Shown here: piece by piece, positions 60,801 to 64,000 of the stretch
Layout of the letters: the number at the start of each line of letters is the position of its first letter
Numbering within the stretch: position 1 is the first letter of the stretch
Origin: an uncultured Lachnospiraceae bacterium
Lineage (GTDB): Bacteria; Bacillota; Clostridia; Lachnospirales; Lachnospiraceae
DNA length: 64,000 nt
Direction: 5' to 3'
Assembly: GCA_910586205.1 (NCBI GenBank)
Contig: CAJUGD010000010.1
Span: 1 to 64,000 of the forward strand
Notes under the pieces: generated by a model
The model's input: only the letters and a program-made list of their open reading frames with translations
Database searches by the model: none
What the model was told of the DNA's origin: nothing
Position numbers and translations under genes: made by a program

Positions 60801-63800
60801 GCATCTCCTGCGCCGTTTTGACCGTAACCGCCGAAAAGCCTTGTAAACCAATCCTCATGAACCTTTCCATAAGAGTTTGTATTGTTGTAAGATGTTTTCT
60901 CTATATCTTTTTTTACATGAATCTTCTGGACAATGGCACGCTCGGATACTCCCTTCGGCTCCTTTCTTGTCCCTGCATCCTCATACACAGAATACTGCCC
61001 CGGATAAGCCAAAGTTACGGGTTTTATATAGGTTCCCGTAAGGTTCATGGACGGGGCCGCAGTCACCAAAACACTTCCTCCCCCTCCTCCAAACCGGTTT
61101 CCATATCGGATTGTGACCATCAGCTCTTTGTCCTTAGGAATCTGCTCCGGGGCGGCGTGAAGCTCCCAGGTGCCTGTAATCGGATCATAGTCTGCTTCCA
61201 TTTCCTCATAGGAAACGGCCTCCACTGTCTGATAACCCGATTTTACTATGTACCGGGTACATTCCTTCTGATAAAAGCTCCCGTCCTCTGCCCGTAAAAG
61301 CTCCCCCTCTCCATATATCCAATAAGACCGGAACTCTTGGGCGCTCACATAAGGAATCTGTGACAGATCTTCATAAAGACGGATTATTCTCTCCGGTTTT
61401 TCATTCGGCACCCGAATCCACCGATACAGATAGACTCCCATCTCATAGTCCTTTTCGGACAGTTGGGCTAGAGGATATCCTTGATACAAATATCCCTTCA
61501 CGCCATCGGAAAATTCTGCGGAACATTTTACATAAAAGGTCTGATCCGAAGCGCTGAAAACTACCGGCAATTCTTCATTGTCACCTAAAAAAGAATACCT
61601 CAGCACGCCATAAGTTGTGCCGTTCTGCCGGATAATCCTCTCAAGTTTTGCCGCATTAAAAGCAGGGCCATCCTCCCTGGCCAAAAAATCATACAGCTTC
61701 TGTGCCCAAACACTGCTCTCCCCTAATTCTACCAAGAAATACGGGGCATTTTCTCCTGGATCCTTCATGCCTGCAGCCGTTATTGCCTGATTGCAGGCAT
61801 CTATAAAACCTGTCTCATCTCCTCCTGAAATCCCGGTCAGCTCCGGAATATACTGAACATCAAAAGTTCTGATGGATCCTTTGGGGCCTGTAAGTATCCG
61901 ATCCTTTGGGGATACTGCGGCCTCTTTCGTGTGCTGAATTGTCACACGCTCCCCATTAGGCAAATCCTTAATCTCCCCTGGCTCTGCTTCCACACTTTTT
62001 CCGTTGATCATCACCAGCGTTCCCTTGGGGGCTTCCACCGTCTCATAATAAATCTCCGGTTCCTTCCATTCACGATAAACCTCCTTTTTCCCCAAAAAGG
62101 TCAGCCAAAAGGAAGGTTTTGCTTCCAGAGCAATATTTTTGAGAAAAATATCATACCCATAATCCGCGCCGCTGCCAGAAAGCGTAATCTCTGTCACCAT
62201 TTCTTCCTTTTGCGTGTCCTCCATCAGACGGGTATTTCCTTCTGTCTTTTTCACCTGAACACTGCCCTTTGCCTCTGTACTGCCTCCTGCCAAAAAGCTA
62301 TTGCGGTTGGATATATGGGCATCCGCCCCATATACAGACAATTCATACCCTTCTGACCGGGTCAGCTCCTGAACATAATAAGAACCCAGAAGCAAAGGCC
62401 GTCCGATCCAGCAGTTTCCGTTGTCAGACTGGTTGTCCTGAATGGGATAATACCATTGTTCTCCATTCCTTTTATCCGGATTGCTGGTATGCCTGTGAAT
62501 CTTTTGCCTGTAATCATTTTTAGGCCCTGTAAAGCCTGTATTTACCGTTTTCCCTAAATCATAATCATAGATGGTTCCCGGCGCTTCCGTTACAGCCATA
62601 AAAGATGCGTCCCCATTCTTATCCGTAGCTGCCACTGCCACCAAATTTCCCTTTTCAAAAACTACCCCTGTCTTTCCGTCCGGATGAATCAGATCCTCTC
62701 CTGCATAAAGCCCATAGACTGCTCCTTCTAAGGTTCCGTCTCCCTGTGTGTCTCCGTATGAATCATACTCCTCGTTCTCACCCTGTTTTAAAAGCAGATC
62801 CCGCTTGTTAATATGAACCTCTGCCTCTGTCCGGTGATCATAAATTACAAAGGTCCAGTCTGCTCCGCTGCTGCCGGAATAATCTGGATCTGCCAAAGAA
62901 AGAGGCGCAATCTTAGATTCCTCCATGGTTACAGAGCCTCGGGCTGAGCCAGCATCATCGTCCCTGTCATTCTGCTGCAGCCGTCTAAACAAAGGCCTGT
63001 TTCCGTCCTGCCATCCCTGTTTCCTCTCGGAATTTTTATCTTCTTTTTGATTTTCAATCTTTCGGATCATTCCCGGGAGAAGCCGAACCATGCCAGGAAA
63101 ATCAGCATTAGAAGGACTAGCGTTAGAAGCGCTGGCAGCAAAAGCTCTGGCATTGCTTGAGCTGGCCTTATGAATTTCTAAGCCCCTCTCATCTTCCAGA
63201 TCATCCTCCGAATCCTCCTCATACGTTCCATCCTCGTCCAGAATCCACACATTCTCCAAATCCACCTCCTCTCCCGGAAACACTTCTGTTTTTATAGAAA
63301 CCGCATTGCTCTGGGTAGCCGCAGCATATCCTCTGCCTTCTTTTACAGAATCCAGATTTCCCATTTCTCTGCCTGCAGTCTGGCCTTTTGCTTCCCCATC
63401 CTCTGTCTTCCCATTTACAGTCTCCTGCTCTGCGGCTTCTTCACCCGCAGTTTTGCCTTCTCTTTGGCTCCAAAAACCATTTTTATCTGAAATCGTTTCA
63501 TCCTGCCAATTTCCTTCCTCTTTTTCTCCCTTCTCTCTTTCTTCCTCTCCTTTACTTTCCAGAGCATAATACTGGCTGGAATGCACAGTCACAGTCTCAA
63601 CCGGCACCGTGTCATGATGGATTCCGTCAAAGATATTCTCAAAAGGTTCATGGATCTGACTCTGATTGTGGAGGATATAGCCATTCCGCGCAGCCAGTTC
63701 TCTAGCCGAATAATCATAAGTCAGAGAGACAAATTCTTTATAATGGCGATCTCTGTCTTCTCTTAGAAGGTCTTCTGCCCCTCCCTCCAGAGAATGGTAA

Positions 63801-64000
63801 AAACCTCCTGCCGCTGCCAAGGATTCGCAAATCTCTATTTGCCGTTCATATTCTTCCATGGCCTCGTCATCCTCCTCCTCATCTTCCCCTGCCTCTGGCT
63901 TTGGATGACCGCCGCAGTATCCTTTTGTATAAGAATAAAATTTTGTATCCCTATGAGCCCGGATTTTGGATGGCTGCAGTTCTCCTGCCCCAAAGGAATC
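51875..64000 (-). CDS. Giant SpaA/Cna-B repeat surface protein, partial (open at the window edge)
   Basis: At least 4,041 residues; the frame has no stop up to base 64000, so the start, with the signal peptide, lies outside. The N-terminal part seen is acidic and low in complexity (Glu/Asp/Ser-rich, DEEEDDEA), then long stretches of SpaA-type domains. At least nine copies can be followed in the last third, each beginning with a lysine strand (LEISKIDG, RLEIGKTDTDG, VCLSKWDITG, LRIHKVEDPEG, VLVSKTDITG, AEILKIDAETG) and ending in EE-x-P-x-GY, the residues that make isopeptide bonds. The C-terminus has one membrane helix and a basic tail; LYKTGDEG stands where LPxTG would be, so sortase anchoring is doubtful. 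Last base overlaps the GTPase start. Confidence 0.9.
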   Translation of the reverse strand, partial: DSFGAGELQPSKIRAHRDTKFYSYTKGYCGGHPKPEAGEDEEEDDEAMEEYERQIEICESLAAAGGFYHSLEGGAEDLLREDRDRHYKEFVSLTYDYSARELAARNGYILHNQSQIHEPFENIFDGIHHDTVPVETVTVHSSQYYALESKGEEEREKGEKEEGNWQDETISDKNGFWSQREGKTAGEEAAEQETVNGKTEDGEAKGQTAGREMGNLDSVKEGRGYAAATQSNAVSIKTEVFPGEEVDLENVWILDEDGTYEEDSEDDLEDERGLEIHKASSSNARAFAASASNASPSNADFPGMVRLLPGMIRKIENQKEDKNSERKQGWQDGNRPLFRRLQQNDRDDDAGSARGSVTMEESKIAPLSLADPDYSGSSGADWTFVIYDHRTEAEVHINKRDLLLKQGENEEYDSYGDTQGDGTLEGAVYGLYAGEDLIHPDGKTGVVFEKGNLVAVAATDKNGDASFMAVTEAPGTIYDYDLGKTVNTGFTGPKNDYRQKIHRHTSNPDKRNGEQWYYPIQDNQSDNGNCWIGRPLLLGSYYVQELTRSEGYELSVYGADAHISNRNSFLAGGSTEAKGSVQVKKTEGNTRLMEDTQKEEMVTEITLSGSGADYGYDIFLKNIALEAKPSFWLTFLGKKEVYREWKEPEIYYETVEAPKGTLVMINGKSVEAEPGEIKDLPNGERVTIQHTKEAAVSPKDRILTGPKGSIRTFDVQYIPELTGISGGDETGFIDACNQAITAAGMKDPGENAPYFLVELGESSVWAQKLYDFLAREDGPAFNAAKLERIIRQNGTTYGVLRYSFLGDNEELPVVFSASDQTFYVKCSAEFSDGVKGYLYQGYPLAQLSEKDYEMGVYLYRWIRVPNEKPERIIRLYEDLSQIPYVSAQEFRSYWIYGEGELLRAEDGSFYQKECTRYIVKSGYQTVEAVSYEEMEADYDPITGTWELHAAPEQIPKDKELMVTIRYGNRFGGGGGSVLVTAAPSMNLTGTYIKPVTLAYPGQYSVYEDAGTRKEPKGVSERAIVQKIHVKKDIEKTSYNNTNSYGKVHEDWFTRLFGGYGQNGAGDALAGKMDRFRFKVYLCSNLARLYRWEDGQVVWQDRLGTDMDQEEILKENQRFPGKVRKIHTKVLHRTEPLYQDSRDSIAANERLYGYTDGWIHEEPEKGYTSVLEIIERSIEDKEGIRIVKEYNYEKFFDAIKAANHDKWDDKAPSYTSWQPIGNQGNRREETIENARVSDQVRQFAIDWYLQDEIKKLTVSGKGNQTENQAAEGKADYPDEIYDRALWEAVKKAENYLKPFFMYDLDEIYAILWDGEEHGGSDKDASTLSADSLSREGDGYYGISAYLPYGTYVVSEQQPKYSGSEYGKNLKDFKNKHYQIDKPKEISLPAVYDGQEGKEEFFDRLNGYYCYDASMPQPELERKYRIRFNQEDHVIQAHNHHGDFEIYKYGMDISRITNGIPQSPGKQDYFALTQNPYKPYKNYYNPADNRTAEKVEYYLSEGKTGQKGIAPDYRYSSVSEHGKTADNVLHFGGISTENNVPGIWYQDQVAAMHGVQTAYDGLYAPMLIPWSIKAPAMSEGDIAGGKDEKTGESDYIGLGNVKLRNRFFTAKLRLEKLDGETHENILHDSAIFAIYAAEREASEDGSGRALFYEKDTMIVGTRKFLESMGASSLCPVARRMSILDRILGKEPGVGELYTGIVPAGTPICKESEKIITGKGQGQQTGAFSSYSTVLDGKMKAEEGEASQMMWQFQTVGYLETPQPLGAGVYVICEEKAPSGYVRSRPMAVEVYSDKVTYYKEGQKDSRVWAAMYENLPEEPKENQNKSQDTGNLARIHVENSPIKLTVEKLKESSRDTANTTQDKTVTYKVSGRIDGSLAEIGNHPDYVYAYKNGHYLGYGWKKGMLEYLAARKAAGDQVEIAYEGEVFTGYGYVTRKLETADDENPYVAGAQMTLFDAIVLKSSGDTEDHAYEGLVIERNAANNIARMYVRQGYAGERTEFAKEKDENGKEYEGEFQAGTDSFGNPVIKTGNLWTAVTVKRPDTDILYYDLDSLDVMVEKNADGRRMLFGYDRDHRMVPVSRIESDKENFHQTDTEYSLFAFRGGIPYLEIVGGDFTKIQYSAVDKVLTVGENTLVYHLDRDGNRDSLVDPYTGMAYVKMPDGDADKVMVWPVHVHRDEYGNVIARDKLTTSRTAVIGENKDGYEEKAVIEVINHSGQEILKGQKPSFEHKESGSISGTWKSRESEESHKEITVYTNRLKRNLNGEVLTDENNGSFLGELNPVLDRYGLPVYYQKSQETYDKGTELYDRNGDFVRYQDSDNLEEYNGNAYHINSQRQLYDGDETKEKQNQKKLFHRQGEGYILENTWTTSDKTPNDPFHSSETAGQADVLKRVPAGTYIMEELKSPPGYLKGMPAGVVVHEDAKVQHTFMIDKTTKLEISKIDGADSTEITLLQKRLDGTETDLGKVTEGSGSYTYHLVPGAELALFEAKKVYSPEEAGGYYLEKITDEPFKYESTDSRAGAVEKLTARWVTGNTPIYVEGIPEGSYILEELVTPPGFTAGKPLEIEIKNTSQVQVIILGNDHTKVEIEKYAVKEGERVKLAGAQFALYEAVLDEDGNVIFHEGIPEYDSRKQADSWTTVDLEEYTSFIPAFEAMYREYGAREGNLVRWSQGEKEHQANCISSYSPERLEGSPDRLHPVKAELIMEMEDKRKIRVTVWGEDCFEYQFDYRRLSHINEYACSYVTLDGVRRIDYLPAKKAYVLVETKAPDGFSKTKDRLILVSDTGNIQRYAVENMEGKLYISKAAKDKKGELAGACLELYRAGKDGLLRMDEQHLEAKWITGSDGVYTDLDYVNDCILPGYGVGDLKPHEISRLKDGIYWLTERKSPDYYTAFEPIQIEYHQEEEIQVIRAENVPVKGRLEIGKTDTDGKSLKGAVFELTAYRQRDMRNPVFTKRLSDHEGSIQVFGMPVGEAEDDGRIVPYLYKLKEIIPPDGYEVNTQIFTWSFEPHKNGQSYAVCEEAKKQLQIADKQTKVSIGKKDFDSLGEGGTGFVEGAEFAVYEITGRNADGSFLYEEALPIDVWITEEEAHEILGLTAGRSYLLKELKAPKGYHLMEPILFAMSMDGRKIVKISSQMNTVTIHSAQNHEEEMEEGEPGADAIWGLTIKGRYPIRVEYEMKDSFGSQAAQWIGTKDGHTLYKKDGLKEGEIYTITEYTRYNDGTRPITGKRTEALFFDEKNACYIPGREAVRTSLILSHEDGTKIDSFSVNEVIQEKTIKNNRLPENPQMMVKNRDGKTGTVLDPAQAIVGTIAFLNDSKSKTDMEIAVNFDASVEILDSGGGTIQGNQIRYLEKDVMPLERRTVSYTAAVQKDGIQFQGNGEIRYQGHFASTTKTVPFLQEKKLVIYNELTGSGKKLFEENESIFEVCLYQENGEELKGRYQYEGSRSGTIQSGDCIALAGNEFVAVDPGFYENVRYTITRREDGKQGKEEKRSGIIGGSGASAAFTRQAWDDSRREVFRKGDSYLLTEETLYSDQTFWESGKFLFSLDEQAKVSSITAADKKTEVCLSKWDITGMEELPGCQMSLKDSQGKELAFWISTKEPYKIKGVMTPGEVYYLEEIRPRDGYAFAEKISFFVTEDGIIQQVAMKDKDTKLRIHKVEDPEGKKDLPGAVLQILNEDKTPAKAVCSDGDYKEGELLIFRSEEAPKEIFKQLCAGHRYFLHEVKPPSGYAYAEDVPFTVSTDGRMDEVWMEDRQTHVLVSKTDITGETEIPGNHLRIKTTEDIEIASWVSGTKPYELVGILNAGETYILEEIQPADGYAWSEDVRFQVSVDGRIDRVIMRNERTQAEILKIDAETGEAVSGAVLQIRDQEGKVIEEWISGTESHWVIGRLAAGKVYELWEKEAPEGYQLAGKMEFTMQKKAEVLKLSYKNRKETERRTPDKPEKPDRFPIPEKPEEPGRITAFYESQTPKEVKEFFDNQIPKSFYLYKTGDEGVFGWYLAWAFLSFLGMCTAFFAIFMTKSTRFDIIDRIKMKKEKNAEKDRTK

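Overview
The window looks like a chromosomal segment of an anaerobic gut clostridium, most likely Lachnospiraceae. The evidence is the gene content: an Rpn-family nuclease with GREEG/GRKEG tails, a monoderm-type Tad pilus locus with a DUF5702 protein, a giant SpaA/Cna-B surface protein, FakA/DegV, a TetM-like GTPase fused to a NYN nuclease, and strong AGGAGG-type ribosome binding sites. No rRNA, tRNA or CRISPR array was seen.

Left edge to 7.6 kb is accessory. It holds an Rpn nuclease gene whose 3' end is followed by extra copies of its own C-terminal segment, a gene remnant, a GNAT acetyltransferase, a secreted 5'-nucleotidase behind a leader with 33-nt codon repeats, a chemoreceptor with an extracytoplasmic CZB zinc-binding domain, and an orphan RelB/DinJ-type antitoxin whose 3' end runs into an IS1182-like transposase remnant.

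7.6-10.5 kb is a compact citrate lyase operon (citD-citE-citF) without its ligase or prosthetic-group genes. 10.6-23.4 kb is a twelve-gene Tad/Flp pilus operon on the minus strand: TadZ, TadA/CpaF, TadB, TadC, Flp pilin, three pseudopilin/TadG-like proteins, two A24 prepilin peptidases, a DUF6382-FHA protein and a PP2C phosphatase. This suggests assembly under phospho-threonine control. An XRE regulator is divergent from tadZ, followed by an orphan TctA permease and an SH3/NlpC cell-wall hydrolase.

27.4-51.9 kb is mainly housekeeping: aspS, hisS, recG, the fakA-like and Asp23-like pair, a regulator with a palindromic operator, holA, a Bax-inhibitor membrane protein, comEC, a GerMN lipoprotein beside an orphan histidine kinase, a DegV lipid-binding protein, an ABC exporter, two small membrane proteins, and gpmI.

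49.2-64.0 kb holds the most unusual pair. A giant SpaA-domain surface protein (more than 4,041 residues, still open at the window edge) overlaps by ATGA the start of a TetM/EF-G-like GTPase fused to a YacP/Rae1-type NYN endoribonuclease. This physically joins an A-site ribosome-binding GTPase to a family known to cut mRNA in the A site.
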